A stretch of DNA of 64,000 bases from assembly GCF_002028425.1 (NCBI RefSeq), contig NZ_CP020042.1, positions 2,480,001 through 2,544,000 on the forward strand. Direction: 5' to 3'. Numbering within the stretch: position 1 is the first letter of the stretch; every line of letters begins with the position of its first letter. This DNA comes from Streptomyces katrae. Its GTDB lineage: Bacteria > Actinomycetota > Actinomycetes > Streptomycetales > Streptomycetaceae. The translations under genes and the position numbers were made by a program. This document shows, piece by piece, positions 44,453 to 53,574 of the stretch. Below the pieces are notes generated by a model that worked only from the letters and a program-made list of their open reading frames with translations, ran no database searches and was not told where the DNA came from.

Positions 44453-46045
44453 TCAGATGTGGGCCGCACCTGCTCCGGCCTCGGCGTTCTCGCCGCGCTT
44501 GGTGAAGCAGGCGACGACCGCGGCGAGGACCGCGACCACTGCGGCGCAGGTGAAGGCCGTGCTCATACCGGACACGAAGGTCTCGTGGGCCACGGAGGAG
44601 ACGGCCTGGGCGACCGGCTCGGGAGCCCCGGGCGGAACGGGGGCGATGCCGACCTGGACGCCCTTCTCGGCGAGTTCCAGCTGCTCGGGGGTGAGCGGGG
44701 GCAGGCTCGCCCGCTGCCAGTTGTCCCCGAACGTGTCACTGACCTCGGCCGCCATGACCGCTCCGAGGACGGCCGTGCCGAGGCTGCCGCCCACCTGCAT
44801 GGCGGCCTGCTGGAGGCCGCCGGCCACGCCGGACAGCTCCAGCGGGGCGTTGCCGACGATGACCTCGGTGGCGCCGACCATGACGGGGGCGAGGCCCAGG
44901 CCGAGGAGGGCGAACCACAGGGACATGGTGAGCGTGCCGGTGTCCGGGGTGAGGCGGGACATCCCGAAGCAGGCGACGGCCGTGGCGACCATGCCGGCGA
45001 CGAGGGGGACGCGCGGTCCGGCCTTCGTGATGGCGGCGCCGGCCAGCGGCGAGCCGATGATCATCATGCCGGTGAGCGGCAGCAGGCGCAGGCCGCTGTC
45101 GACCGGGCTCATCCCGTGCACGTTCTGCAGGTAGAAGGTGACGAAGAACAGCCCGCCCATGAAGGCGAAGGCCATCAGCACCATCAGCACCGTGCCCGCG
45201 GACAGCGCCGGCGAGCGGAACATGCCGAGCGGGATCAGCGGCTCGGCGACCCGGGTCTCCCAGAAGGCGAAGAGGACGAAGCACACCAGGGAAGCGAGGA
45301 GGAAGAGCACCGTCCGCAGGTCGCCCCAGCCCCACTCGGCGGCCTTGATCAGCGCCCAGATCAGGGAGAACATCGCGGCCGACAGCAGCACGATGCCCGG
45401 CAGGTCGAAGGAGCGCGGGGCGTTCTCGGCGCGGTGGTCGAGCAGGATGAACAGCCCGAAGACGAGCGCGACGATGCCGACGGGCACGTTGATGAAGAAG
45501 ACGGACTGCCAGCTGACGTGCTCCACGAGCAGGCCGCCGACGATGGGCCCGGCGGCGGTCGAGGCGCCGATGACCATGCCCCAGATGCCGATGGCCATGT
45601 TGAGCTTCTCAGCGGGGAAGGTGGCGCGCAGCAGGCCGAGGGCGGCCGGCATCAGCAGGGCGCCGAAGAGGCCCTGGGCGACGCGGAAGCCGATGACGAG
45701 CCCGACCCCGCTGGACAGGCCGATCACCGCCGAGGAGAGCCCGAAGCCGGCGATGCCTATGAGGAAGGTCTGGCGGTGTCCGAAGCGGTCGCCCAGCTTG
45801 CCGGCGGTGATCAGGGAGACCGCGAGGGCCAGCAGGTAGCCGTTGGTGATCCACTGCACCTCGGCCAGACTGGCGCCGAGGTCCTTCTGGATCGCGGGGT
45901 TGGCGACGGCGACGATCGTGCCGTCGAGGGTGACCATCATGACGCCGATCGCCACGGCGAACAGCGTGAGCCACGGGTGCCCGCGCAGACCGGCGCGGAC
46001 CGGTGACGGACTCGATTCCTTGGCGACGGTGATCTGACCAGTCAT
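44453..46045 (-). CDS. DHA2-type MFS multidrug exporter
   Basis: 530 residues with 14 hydrophobic helices. Characteristic segments are LDGTIVAVANPAIQKDLGAS (helix 1 and after), ITAGKLGDRFGHR (helix 2-3 loop, motif A) and GPIVGGLLVEHVSWQSVFFINVPVG (motif C region and helix 6). It has no soluble C-terminal domain, unlike the exporter at 14828. It should extrude drugs or metabolites by proton antiport. It is divergent from a TetR gene 127 bases away with large inverted repeats between them, so that regulator very probably represses it. Confidence 0.88.
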   Translation of the reverse strand: MTGQITVAKESSPSPVRAGLRGHPWLTLFAVAIGVMMVTLDGTIVAVANPAIQKDLGASLAEVQWITNGYLLALAVSLITAGKLGDRFGHRQTFLIGIAGFGLSSAVIGLSSGVGLVIGFRVAQGLFGALLMPAALGLLRATFPAEKLNMAIGIWGMVIGASTAAGPIVGGLLVEHVSWQSVFFINVPVGIVALVFGLFILLDHRAENAPRSFDLPGIVLLSAAMFSLIWALIKAAEWGWGDLRTVLFLLASLVCFVLFAFWETRVAEPLIPLGMFRSPALSAGTVLMVLMAFAFMGGLFFVTFYLQNVHGMSPVDSGLRLLPLTGMMIIGSPLAGAAITKAGPRVPLVAGMVATAVACFGMSRLTPDTGTLTMSLWFALLGLGLAPVMVGATEVIVGNAPLELSGVAGGLQQAAMQVGGSLGTAVLGAVMAAEVSDTFGDNWQRASLPPLTPEQLELAEKGVQVGIAPVPPGAPEPVAQAVSSVAHETFVSGMSTAFTCAAVVAVLAAVVACFTKRGENAEAGAGAAHI

Positions 46046-46058
46046 GCCCAGCAGGTTA

Positions 46059-46118
46059 GTGACAGCGACTGACAGTTCACAAACGGCTTAACGCGGCAGT
46101 AGCTGTCAGCTCCGTCAC
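46059..46118. promoter_or_regulatory. Paired inverted repeats between exporter and TetR gene (candidate operator)
   Basis: gtgacagcgactgacag (46059-46075) and ctgtcagctccgtcac (46103-46118) are inverted copies: outer gtgac/gtcac and inner ctgacag/ctgtcag, with one base length difference. The 60-base span covers the centre of the divergent gap, as expected for TetR autoregulation. Confidence 0.6.
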
Positions 46119-46172
46119 AGGTACCCTGACCGCTCACTCAGCGTCAGATGCAGCAGCAGAGAGGACCCCGCG

Positions 46173-46844
46173 GTGATGACCGACGAGCGGCCCGCCCGGG
46201 CGGCCGGACTGCGCGAGCGCAAGAAGCGGCGCACCCGGGACGCGCTGCTGCGCGCCGCGCTGCTCCTGTTCATCTCGCAGGGCTACGAGCACACCACCGT
46301 CGACGAGATCACCGAGACGGTCGAGGTCTCCCAGCGCACCTTCTTCCGCTATTTCGCGAACAAGGAGGAGGTCGCCTTCGCCGTCCAGGACCTGGTCGAG
46401 TCGCACTTCGTCGCCGCGCTGGCCGCCCGCCCGGCCGGCGAGCCGCCGCTGGAGGCCATGCGGCGCGCGGTGCTCGCCGCATGGGACACCCTCGACGAAG
46501 CCCTCTCCGAGGTGGTCCCCGTCGACCTGTACATGCAGGCCTACCGGCTGATCGAGTCCACCCCGGCCCTGCTCGCCGTCCACCTGCGGCGCTCCACCGA
46601 GCTGGAGGAGCGGATCGCCCGGCTGATCGCCGAACGCGAGGGGCTCGACCTCGACGCCGACCCGCGGCCGCGGATCGCCGTCGCCGCGTTCTGCGGGGTG
46701 ATGCGGGTCACCGGGCGGCTCTGGGGGCAGGGCGAGGACGTCAGCGTGACCGCGATCCGGCAGATGACGGAGACCTACCTCGGCCAGATCGGCCCCGCCC
46801 TGGCCGAGGACTGGCGCCGCCCGGCGGCCGCCGACGGGGCCTGA
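46173..46844 (+). CDS. TetR/AcrR-family transcriptional regulator
   Basis: 223 residues. The N-terminal helix-turn-helix is typical: RTRDALLRAALLLFISQGYEHTTVDEIT, then VSQRTFFRYFANKEEVAF (recognition helix about 46-56). The C-terminal 150 residues form a variable ligand-binding helical domain, with MQAYRLIESTPALLAVH as in actinobacterial MftR/TetR_C groups. It is divergent from the MFS exporter, so most likely its drug-responsive repressor. GTG/ATG choices lie close together (ATG 46173 and 46176). Confidence 0.9.
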   Translation: MMTDERPARAAGLRERKKRRTRDALLRAALLLFISQGYEHTTVDEITETVEVSQRTFFRYFANKEEVAFAVQDLVESHFVAALAARPAGEPPLEAMRRAVLAAWDTLDEALSEVVPVDLYMQAYRLIESTPALLAVHLRRSTELEERIARLIAEREGLDLDADPRPRIAVAAFCGVMRVTGRLWGQGEDVSVTAIRQMTETYLGQIGPALAEDWRRPAAADGA

Positions 46845-47048
46845 GCGGCAGCGGCGGGGCGCCGCCGAGCCCCGGCACCGGAGGGCGGTCCGGAGCTTCC
46901 GCCGACGGGTTCCGGCCACCCCTCCGGCGACCCCAACGGCCCCTCTCGCAACGGAGCGTGACCGCGCGGGGCGCGGGGTACCCCGGTCGGCCGTGAGTCC
47001 GGTCACCCCTGACACCACTGGCTCCAGAGGTCTCCTAGTCTGGCTCCA

Positions 47049-48284
47049 GTGAACCTGCCCGGCCGCCCCGCCCACCCCGTCGCCGACGCCCCCGTGCGCC
47101 CGGCCGTCCTGCGCATGCTGCTCGCGCTCGGCGTCGTCTTCCTCATGCTGGCGACCACCGGCTGGACCGCCGTGCACCGCCCGGACACGGCGGTTCCGGT
47201 GCGGACCGCCGCGCTCGCCGCCTGGGCCACCGCGCGGGTCGAAGGCCGGCCGGTGCCGGCCGCCGACGCCCCCGTGCGGACGGTCGCCCGCTTCTTCGCC
47301 GGCCTCGACGCCGCCCAGCGGACCCGCCTCGCCGACGGCTACCCGCTCGTGGTCGGCAGCCTCGACGGGGTCCCCGCCGCGACCCGCTACCGGGCCAACC
47401 ACAACGCGCTCACCCAGGCCGCGCGGCTGGAGGAGGCCCGGGGCAAGGACGTCGCCCTCACCCCGGCCGACCGGGCGGGCGCCATACGCCGGGCGCACCG
47501 CTTCGAGTCCCTTGCCGAGGACGGCCGGCAGATCCTCCTCTTCGACCCCTCCGGCGACGGCCTCGTCGCCGAGGTCTACGGCGATCTCGACACGGCCCGC
47601 CGGGTCTCGGTGATCGTCCCCGGGGTGGACACCGACGCCCTCACCTTCGAGCGCAGCCAGCGCCGGCTGACCGCCCCCGCCGGCATGGCGCAGTCCCTGT
47701 ACGAGGCCGAGCGCGCGGCCGCGCCCGCGGCCCGTACGGCCGTCATCGCCTGGGCCGGCTACGTCGCCCCCGCCGGGGTCGGCGTGGACGCCGCGACCGG
47801 CCGGCTCGCGATGCAGGGCGCCGCACGGCTGCAGTCCCTCGCCGCGGCCCTGCCCGGGGACGCGAGCGTGGCCCTGTTCTGCCACAGCTACGGCTCGGTG
47901 GTGTGCGGGGTCGCCGCCCACGCCCTGCCGCAGCGGGTGACCGACGTGGTGGTGGCGGGCAGCCCCGGCATGCGCGTCGGCAGCGCCGCGGAGCTGCACA
48001 CCTCCGCGCGGGTGTGGGCCACGCGCGCCGAGGGCGACTGGATCGCCGACGTGCCGCACCTGGAGGTCGGCGGCGTCGGCCACGGGGCGGACCCGGTGTC
48101 GCCCGGGTTCGGCGCCCGGCTGCTGTCGGCCGACGGGGCCCACAGCCACACCGGCTATTTCGAGCCAGGCACCGCCTCGCTGGAGAACTTCGCCAAGATC
48201 GGAACCGGCGGTTTCGGTTCCGTCGCGTGCGCGAACGGCAGCACCGACTGCCGGGGCGGAATTTCCGGCACGGACGGTGACTGA
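47049..48284 (+). CDS. Alpha/beta hydrolase, DUF1023 type, with N-terminal membrane segment
   Basis: 411 residues. One hydrophobic helix (about 21-40) acts as signal anchor. The alpha/beta-hydrolase nucleophile elbow is ALFCHSYGSVV (G-x-S-x-G variant with Cys; Ser near residue 280), and a conserved VIVPGVDTD segment precedes it. An Asp/His end (GAHSHTGYF) completes the DUF1023 pattern. It probably cleaves an ester outside the membrane. The GTG has no SD; a TAGTCT -10-like box lies 8 bases before it, so it may be leaderless. Confidence 0.82.
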   Translation: MNLPGRPAHPVADAPVRPAVLRMLLALGVVFLMLATTGWTAVHRPDTAVPVRTAALAAWATARVEGRPVPAADAPVRTVARFFAGLDAAQRTRLADGYPLVVGSLDGVPAATRYRANHNALTQAARLEEARGKDVALTPADRAGAIRRAHRFESLAEDGRQILLFDPSGDGLVAEVYGDLDTARRVSVIVPGVDTDALTFERSQRRLTAPAGMAQSLYEAERAAAPAARTAVIAWAGYVAPAGVGVDAATGRLAMQGAARLQSLAAALPGDASVALFCHSYGSVVCGVAAHALPQRVTDVVVAGSPGMRVGSAAELHTSARVWATRAEGDWIADVPHLEVGGVGHGADPVSPGFGARLLSADGAHSHTGYFEPGTASLENFAKIGTGGFGSVACANGSTDCRGGISGTDGD

Positions 48285-48332
48285 CGCTCCGCGAACCCGT
48301 AGCAAGTCGAAAAATCGGGCCGGATGACGAGG

Positions 48333-48354
48333 GGGACGCGCGGGGGCGCGTCCC
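48333..48354 (+). terminator. Hairpin after the DUF1023 hydrolase
   Basis: A perfect 9-bp stem (gggacgcgc with its complement), gggg loop and a short T run (ttt), 48 bases after the stop. Confidence 0.7.
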
Positions 48355-48369
48355 TTTACCATGTGCCGC

Positions 48370-49275
48370 ATGGGTGACGTACTGGCCGGAAATCATGCCG
48401 TCTGGGAGTTCGACGCCGACTCGGACTCGGTGCTCATCCGCTTCGCACGGGGGATACGGACTCCAAGACTCTGGCACGCGCTGGGCGAGCGCCGGATCCC
48501 CCTCGAAGCGCTGTCCGGGGTGACGGTGGGTACCGTCGCGGCCGGAGTCGGGCGCCGGGAGGCCGTGGTGCTGCGCGCCGTGCCCCGGCCCGGGGCCGAT
48601 CCGCTGATGGAGGCTGCCGCCGGGCAGCTGAAGGAGTCCTGCGACCCGTACCGGCTGGTGGTGCCCGCCGACCGGGCGGACCAGGCCGCGGCCTTCGCGC
48701 AGGCGCTGCGCGAGCGGCTGGGCCCGGACGGGGTGCACGGTGTGGACGGCGTGCACGGTGTGGACGGCGGCGGGGCGGCGCCGGCGGAACGGTTCCTCGT
48801 CGCGGTTCCGCAGCCGCCGCTCACGCTCAAGGCGTATGACGCACGGGTGGCGTTCGACGGCTCGGCCCTGACCTTCCACTGGTCGCGGACGGGCGCCAGC
48901 AGCGCGAAGTGGCGGGCCGGGGACCAGAGGTTCGCGCTGGCCGCGCTGGCCGGAGTGGAGTGGGTCTCCCCCGACCGCCCGGGAGGCGGGTACCTGCGGC
49001 TGCTGCCGCGGGACCCCGCCGAGGGCCCCGCAGCCACGCCCGACCACGACCTCGCGGCGGCGGTGTTCGGCGTGGGCTACGGAGCGGTGCACGAGTCGCT
49101 GCCGTTCGCGGCGGCGGTGCTCGCCGCGCTGCGGGAGCGGACCCCGGTGGGGTCGGTGCCCCGGGCCCGGGTGTCGGGGGAACGGCTACGGCACCTGAGC
49201 GAGCTGCACAGCACGGGGCTGCTGACGGACGCGGAGTACGAAACCCTCCGCGCCCGCTTCACCGCCGGGGCGTAG
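48370..49275 (+). CDS. DUF4429 and SHOCT domain protein
   Basis: 301 residues. Two DUF4429 units (PH-like beta domains) are seen: one opening VWEFDADSDSVLIRFARG, the second VAFDGSALTFHWSRTG. They are joined by a linker with a repeated GVHGVDG. The C-terminal helix pair RHLSELHSTGLLTDAEYETLRARF is a SHOCT (short C-terminal) domain, which drives oligomer formation. Function unknown. ATG 48370 is preferred to 48361; no SD is present and TACCAT at 48356-48361 could be a -10 box for leaderless transcription. Confidence 0.82.
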   Translation: MGDVLAGNHAVWEFDADSDSVLIRFARGIRTPRLWHALGERRIPLEALSGVTVGTVAAGVGRREAVVLRAVPRPGADPLMEAAAGQLKESCDPYRLVVPADRADQAAAFAQALRERLGPDGVHGVDGVHGVDGGGAAPAERFLVAVPQPPLTLKAYDARVAFDGSALTFHWSRTGASSAKWRAGDQRFALAALAGVEWVSPDRPGGGYLRLLPRDPAEGPAATPDHDLAAAVFGVGYGAVHESLPFAAAVLAALRERTPVGSVPRARVSGERLRHLSELHSTGLLTDAEYETLRARFTAGA

Positions 49276-49310
49276 CCGCCCCGGACCCGCGCAGCGGCCC
49301 CCCGCCCGGG

Positions 49311-50330
49311 TCAGGCTTCGCGGGCCGCCGACGTGAAGGTCATGTCCGGGTAGCGGGCGCCCGCCACCCGGGCCGCGAGGGGCTCCAGGAGGGCCAGGTC
49401 CGCCGCCGTCAGCGTGAGCCGGGTCGCGGCCGTGTTCTCCGCGAGCCGCTCCGGCTTGCGGGTCCCCGGGATCGGCACGACCGCCAGCCCGTGCACCGCC
49501 GCCCGCTGCTGCACCCACGCCAGCGCCACCTGCGCCGCCGTGACCCCGTGCGCGGCGGCGACCTCCCGGATGGGAGCCAGCAGGGCCGCGTTGGCCCGCG
49601 CGTTCTCCCCCGTGAAACGCGGCTGGCTGCGCCGGAAGTCACCGGCCGGCAGCTCGGCCGCCGCGTCCGCGAAGGCCCCCGTCAGGAACCCGCGGCCCAG
49701 GGGCGAGTACGGCACGAAGGCCACCCCCAGTTCCGCCGCCGCCCCGACCGCGCTGCGCTCCACGTCCCGGCTGAACAGCGACCACTCCGACTGCAGGGCC
49801 GCGATCGGGTGCACCGCGTACGCCTCGCGCAGCTCGGGGCCCGTGACCTCGCTGAGCCCCAGGTGGCGCACCTTGCCCTCCTGCACCAGCTCGGCCATCG
49901 CGCCCACCGACTCGGCGAAGGGCACGGCCGGGTCCCGCCGGTGCATGTAGTAGAGGTCGATGACGTCCACGCCGAGCCGCCGCAGGCTGCCCTCGACGGA
50001 CTGCCGGACGTACGCGCGGTCGTTGCGCACGCCCCGGTAGGCCGGGTCGTCGCTCCGCTCGATGGCGAACTTCGTGGCCAGGGTGATCTCGTCCCGGTGG
50101 GCGGCCACGAAGGGTGCCAGGAACTCCTCGTTCGCGCCCCGCCCGTAGACGTCCGCCGTGTCGAAGAGGGTGACCCCGGCGGCCAGCGCCGCGTCCAGGG
50201 TCTCGCGGGCCGCCGTCTCGTCGGTGTCCCCGTAGAACTCGCTCATGCCCATGCAGCCGAGGCCCTGGATCCCGACGACCGGGCCGCCCTTGCCCAGCTC
50301 GGTGCGTGCGATGGTGGTCTGCTCCGTCAT
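49311..50330 (-). CDS. Aldo/keto reductase
   Basis: 339 residues. The catalytic tetrad is visible: Asp and Tyr in DTADVYGRG (about 59-67), Lys in LATKFAIE (about 93) and His in LYYMHRRDP (about 138). The NADPH-binding C-terminal part has PIPGTRKPERLAENTAA. It reduces aldehydes or ketones. Its ATG overlaps the stop of the MerR gene by four bases (ATGA), so the two are translated together. It is therefore likely induced by the MerR-sensed compound, possibly a reactive carbonyl. Confidence 0.92.
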   Translation of the reverse strand: MTEQTTIARTELGKGGPVVGIQGLGCMGMSEFYGDTDETAARETLDAALAAGVTLFDTADVYGRGANEEFLAPFVAAHRDEITLATKFAIERSDDPAYRGVRNDRAYVRQSVEGSLRRLGVDVIDLYYMHRRDPAVPFAESVGAMAELVQEGKVRHLGLSEVTGPELREAYAVHPIAALQSEWSLFSRDVERSAVGAAAELGVAFVPYSPLGRGFLTGAFADAAAELPAGDFRRSQPRFTGENARANAALLAPIREVAAAHGVTAAQVALAWVQQRAAVHGLAVVPIPGTRKPERLAENTAATRLTLTAADLALLEPLAARVAGARYPDMTFTSAAREA

Positions 50331-50710
50331 GACTGTGCCTTCCCCGTTCCCGCGTACAGTGCGATCTTGAAGTCCAGGACGTCCAGCGCGTCCGTCAGCT
50401 CCGCGACCCGCGCCAGCACCTCCCTGCGCGTCCGCTCCAGGAGCGCCCGGCGCTCGTCGACCGTGTGGTCCCCCTCGCGGACGAGTTCGGCGTACCGGAC
50501 CATGTCCGCCACCGACATCCCGGTGGCCCGCAGCTTGCCCACGAAGGCCAGCCACTGGAGGTCCTTGTCGCTGAACCGCCGCTGCCCCGAATGGGAGCGG
50601 TCCACGTGCGGCATCAGGCCGATCCGCTCGTACCAGCGCAGCGTGTGCTGGGTCAGACCGGTCCGGGCCTCGACCTCGCTGATCGTGTACCGGGTCTCCG
50701 TCAGGTTCAT
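50327..50710 (-). CDS. MerR-family transcriptional activator
   Basis: 127 residues. The winged helix reads YTISEVEARTGLTQHTLRWYERIGLM (8-33) with the R-W-Y-E-R-x-G signature. A dimer coiled coil follows (ELVREGDHTVDERRALLERTR...), and there is a short C-terminus without metal-binding cysteines. That places it among organic-compound or carbonyl sensors rather than metal sensors. It heads an operon with the aldo/keto reductase. The promoter has the 19-bp spacer and dyad expected for MerR activation, and the -10 box ends only 7 bases before the ATG, so the mRNA should be leaderless. Confidence 0.92.
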   Translation of the reverse strand: MNLTETRYTISEVEARTGLTQHTLRWYERIGLMPHVDRSHSGQRRFSDKDLQWLAFVGKLRATGMSVADMVRYAELVREGDHTVDERRALLERTRREVLARVAELTDALDVLDFKIALYAGTGKAQS

Positions 50711-50717
50711 GACCGCT

Positions 50718-50748
50718 ACGCTAAAACCCTTGAGTGCACTCCAGGCAA
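50718..50748 (-). promoter_or_regulatory. MerR-type promoter with 19-bp spacer
   Basis: On the minus strand -35 TTGCCT (50748-50743) and -10 TAGCGT (50723-50718) are 19 bases apart, the overlong spacing that MerR activators correct. The spacer holds the perfect dyad gagtgcactc (50732-50741) within cctggagtgcactcaagg. Confidence 0.75.
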
Positions 50749-50771
50749 GTGCGCCCAGTAGGCTCGGGCGC

Positions 50772-51620
50772 ATGGAGAGCATGGAGGGCGTCAACCGCCT
50801 GGAGAGCCTGCGGGCCGTCGAGAACTGGCCGGTGCCGACCGCCGCGGCGGCCGTCGTGCGCGCCGACGGGAGCCTGGCCGGCTCCCACGGTCCGGTGGAC
50901 CGGCGTTTCCCGCTGGCCTCGGTCACCAAGCCGCTCGCCGCGTACGCGGTCCTCGTCGCGTACGAGGAGGGGGCGGTCGAGCTGGACGAGCCCGCCGGCC
51001 CCGAGGGCTCGACGGTCCGTCACCTCCTCGCCCACACCAGCGGCCTGGCCTTCGACGAGCACCGCGCGACGGCCCCGCCCGGACAGCGCCGGCTGTACTC
51101 CAACGCCGGCTTCGAGGTGCTCGGCGACCACCTCGCGAAGGCCACCGGGATCCCCTTCGCCGACTACCTGCGCGAGGCCGTCTTCGAGCCGCTGGGCATG
51201 GACTCCTCGTCCCTGGAGGGCTCCCCCGCCAAGGACGGCGTCTCCACCGTCTCCGACCTGGTGCGCTTCGCCGCCGAACTCCAGGCGCCCCGGCTCCTGG
51301 ACGTGCGCACGGTCGCCGACGCCACCGCGGTGGTCCACCCCGGGCTCAAGGGCGTCCTGCCGGGCTACGGGCACCAGTCGCCCAACGACTGGGGGCTCGG
51401 CCTGGAGATCCGCGACGGCAAGTCCCCGCACTGGACGGGGCTCACCTCCTCCCCGCGCACCTTCGGGCACTTCGGCCAGTCCGGCACCTTCCTGTGGGTG
51501 GACCCCGACGTCCGCGCCGCCTGCGTCGCGCTGACGGACCGCGCCTTCGGCCCCTGGGCCGTGGAGGCGTGGACCCCCTTCACCGACGCGGTCCTCGCGG
51601 AGCTCCGGTCACAGCACTAG
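50772..51620 (+). CDS. Serine hydrolase, beta-lactamase/PBP-like (class C fold)
   Basis: 282 residues. Catalytic S-x-x-K is SVTK (in PLASVTKPLAAYAVL, about 50), the Y-x-N motif is RLYSNAGFEVLG (about 109), and the third motif is FGHFGQSGTFLW (H-x-G-x-x-G, about 237). There is no signal peptide, so it acts in the cytoplasm, as an esterase or amidase. It is divergent from the MerR gene across only 61 bases, so their promoters overlap. A TAGGCT -10-like box 8 bases before the ATG suggests a leaderless start. Its stop overlaps that of the convergent pirin gene. Confidence 0.88.
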   Translation: MESMEGVNRLESLRAVENWPVPTAAAAVVRADGSLAGSHGPVDRRFPLASVTKPLAAYAVLVAYEEGAVELDEPAGPEGSTVRHLLAHTSGLAFDEHRATAPPGQRRLYSNAGFEVLGDHLAKATGIPFADYLREAVFEPLGMDSSSLEGSPAKDGVSTVSDLVRFAAELQAPRLLDVRTVADATAVVHPGLKGVLPGYGHQSPNDWGLGLEIRDGKSPHWTGLTSSPRTFGHFGQSGTFLWVDPDVRAACVALTDRAFGPWAVEAWTPFTDAVLAELRSQH

Positions 51621-52276
51621 GCGGGGAGTTCCCAGATCAGCAGCTCGCCCGGGGAGCCGGCCGTGACCTCCAGGCCCTTCTCGCCGGTGATCCGCGCCGA
51701 GTCCCCGGGCCCCAGCTCCGCCCCGTCGAGCCGCAGGTCCCCGTGCACCACGTGCAGGTAGACCCGCTCCGCGTCCGGCACGGGCAGCCGCTCGCCCGCG
51801 GCCGGCCGCCGCACGTGCAGCACCGCCCCGGCTGCCGGGACCTCGTACGGGGTGCCGTCCGCGAGGTGGCGCACGACCTCGTACGAGGGCTCGCCGCCGG
51901 CGGCCAGCGGCGCGAGCCACATCTGCACGAACCGCAGCGGCCGTTCGCCGTCGTTGCGCTCCACGTGCCGGGCCCCGGAGCCGGAGCCCAGCCGCTGGAC
52001 GTCCCCGGGCCGTACGGCGGCGGTGTGGCCGGTGGTGCTGTCGCGGTGGGTGAGCTCGCCCTCCACCACCCAGGTCACGATCTCGGTGTGGCTGTGCGGG
52101 TGCTCGTCGAAGCCGGAGCCGGGGGCCAGCAGCTCCTCGTTGCAGGCGAGCACCGGGCCGAAGCGGATGTTGTCCGGGTCGTAGAAGGACCCGAAGGAGA
52201 AGGCGTGCCGGGTGGTGATCCCGGTGTCCGGATCCCCTCCCGCGTACCGGTCGGCGGCGCGGCGTACATCGATCAT
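51617..52276 (-). CDS. Pirin-family bicupin protein
   Basis: 219 residues. The N-terminal cupin has DEHPHSHTEIVTWVVEGELTH (about 58-78), where the His/His/Glu metal ligands of pirin lie, and the later MWLAP segment. The C-terminal cupin is degenerate. Pirins bind iron and some act as quercetinases or redox sensors. The ATG lies 9 bases after a TACGGT -10-like box with no SD, hinting at leaderless translation. It converges with the serine hydrolase; the two stop codons share bases 51617-51620. Confidence 0.88.
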   Translation of the reverse strand: MIDVRRAADRYAGGDPDTGITTRHAFSFGSFYDPDNIRFGPVLACNEELLAPGSGFDEHPHSHTEIVTWVVEGELTHRDSTTGHTAAVRPGDVQRLGSGSGARHVERNDGERPLRFVQMWLAPLAAGGEPSYEVVRHLADGTPYEVPAAGAVLHVRRPAAGERLPVPDAERVYLHVVHGDLRLDGAELGPGDSARITGEKGLEVTAGSPGELLIWELPA

Positions 52277-52358
52277 GGGAGCCACCGTAGCCGCCTCCCC
52301 GGGGCCCGGGCCCGGGACCCGGGTCCGCGCCGGGCCGTCGATAAGGCAGTCTTGTCCC

Positions 52359-53570
52359 GTGCCCCAACCCGAACGTGAGCATTCCCCCGAGACCCGGCCC
52401 GCGCATCCGGCCCATCCGCACGCGGCAACGCTGCGCCGGCTGGAGAAGTCCTCCGGCCGGCTCGCCGCCAACGCCATCGCGCGCATGGACGAGTCCCTGC
52501 CGTGGTACCGGGCGATGCCTCCGGAGAACCGGTCCTGGATCGGCCTGGTGGCCCAGGCCGGCATCGCCGCGTTCACCGAGTGGTTCCGGCACCCCGAGAC
52601 CCCGCAGGCCATCTCCACCGACGTCTTCGGCACGGCCCCGCGGGAGCTGACCCGGGCGATCACCCTGCGCCAGACCGTGGAGATGGTCCGTACGACGATC
52701 GAGGTCATGGAGGCCGCGATCGACGAGGTGGCGGCCCCCGGCGACGAGTCGATCCTGCGCGAGGCGCTGCTGGTGTACGCCCGGGAGATCGCGTTCGCGA
52801 CGGCCCAGGTGTACGCGCAGGCCGCCGAGGCGCGCGGGGCGTGGGACGCCCGGCTGGAATCCCTCGTCGTCAACGCGGTGCTGTCGGGCGAGGCGGACGA
52901 GGGCGCGCTGTCGCGGGCCGCGGCGCTGGGCTGGAACTCCCCGGAGCACGTGTGCGTGGTCCTGGGCACCGCTCCGGAGGGGGACAGCGAGCTGACGGTG
53001 GAGGCGATCCGCCGTGCGGCCCGCCACCACAAGCTCCAGGTGCTCACGGGGGTGCTGGGCGACCGGCTGGTGGTGATCGCGGGGGGCAGCGACAACCCGC
53101 TCCAGGTGGCGAAGTCCCTGATCGGGCCGTTCGCGGCCGGTCCGGTGGTGGCGGGGCCGGTGGTCCCGGACCTGCTGAACGCGACGAAGTCGGCGCAGGC
53201 GGCGGCCGCGGGGCTGAAGGCCTGCACGGCCTGGCAGGACGCTCCGCGTCCGGTGCTGGCGGACGATCTCCTGCCCGAGCGCGCGATCGCCTCGGATCCC
53301 TCGGCCAGGGAGCAGCTGGTGGAGGAGATCTACAGACCGCTGGAAGAAGCGGGCTCGGCGCTGCTGGAGACGCTGAGCGTCTACCTGGAGCAGGCGAGCA
53401 GCCTGGAGGGGGCCGCGCGGATGCTGTTCGTGCACCCCAACACGGTGCGCTACCGGCTCCGACGTGTGACCGACGTCACCGGCTGGTCACCCTCCGATGT
53501 CCGTTCGGCGTTCACGCTGCGGATCGCCCTGATCCTCGGGCGTCTGGCCGACGGAGATCAGCAGCCCTAA
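52359..53570 (+). CDS. fasR: Fatty acid biosynthesis regulator FasR (PucR-family)
   Basis: 403 residues. The N-terminal RsbRD-like helical domain covers about 20-180, a GGDEF-like CdaR region the middle, and the C-terminal PucR helix-turn-helix reads SSLEGAARMLFVHPNTVRYRLRRVTDVTG (about 347-375). Position immediately upstream of fabD identifies it with FasR, the activator of the fabD-fabH-acpP-fabF operon in Streptomyces coelicolor. The GTG has no SD. A dyad 5 bases after the stop (53575-53591) may be its target in front of fabD. Confidence 0.92.
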   Translation: MPQPEREHSPETRPAHPAHPHAATLRRLEKSSGRLAANAIARMDESLPWYRAMPPENRSWIGLVAQAGIAAFTEWFRHPETPQAISTDVFGTAPRELTRAITLRQTVEMVRTTIEVMEAAIDEVAAPGDESILREALLVYAREIAFATAQVYAQAAEARGAWDARLESLVVNAVLSGEADEGALSRAAALGWNSPEHVCVVLGTAPEGDSELTVEAIRRAARHHKLQVLTGVLGDRLVVIAGGSDNPLQVAKSLIGPFAAGPVVAGPVVPDLLNATKSAQAAAAGLKACTAWQDAPRPVLADDLLPERAIASDPSAREQLVEEIYRPLEEAGSALLETLSVYLEQASSLEGAARMLFVHPNTVRYRLRRVTDVTGWSPSDVRSAFTLRIALILGRLADGDQQP

Positions 53571-53574
53571 ACTT

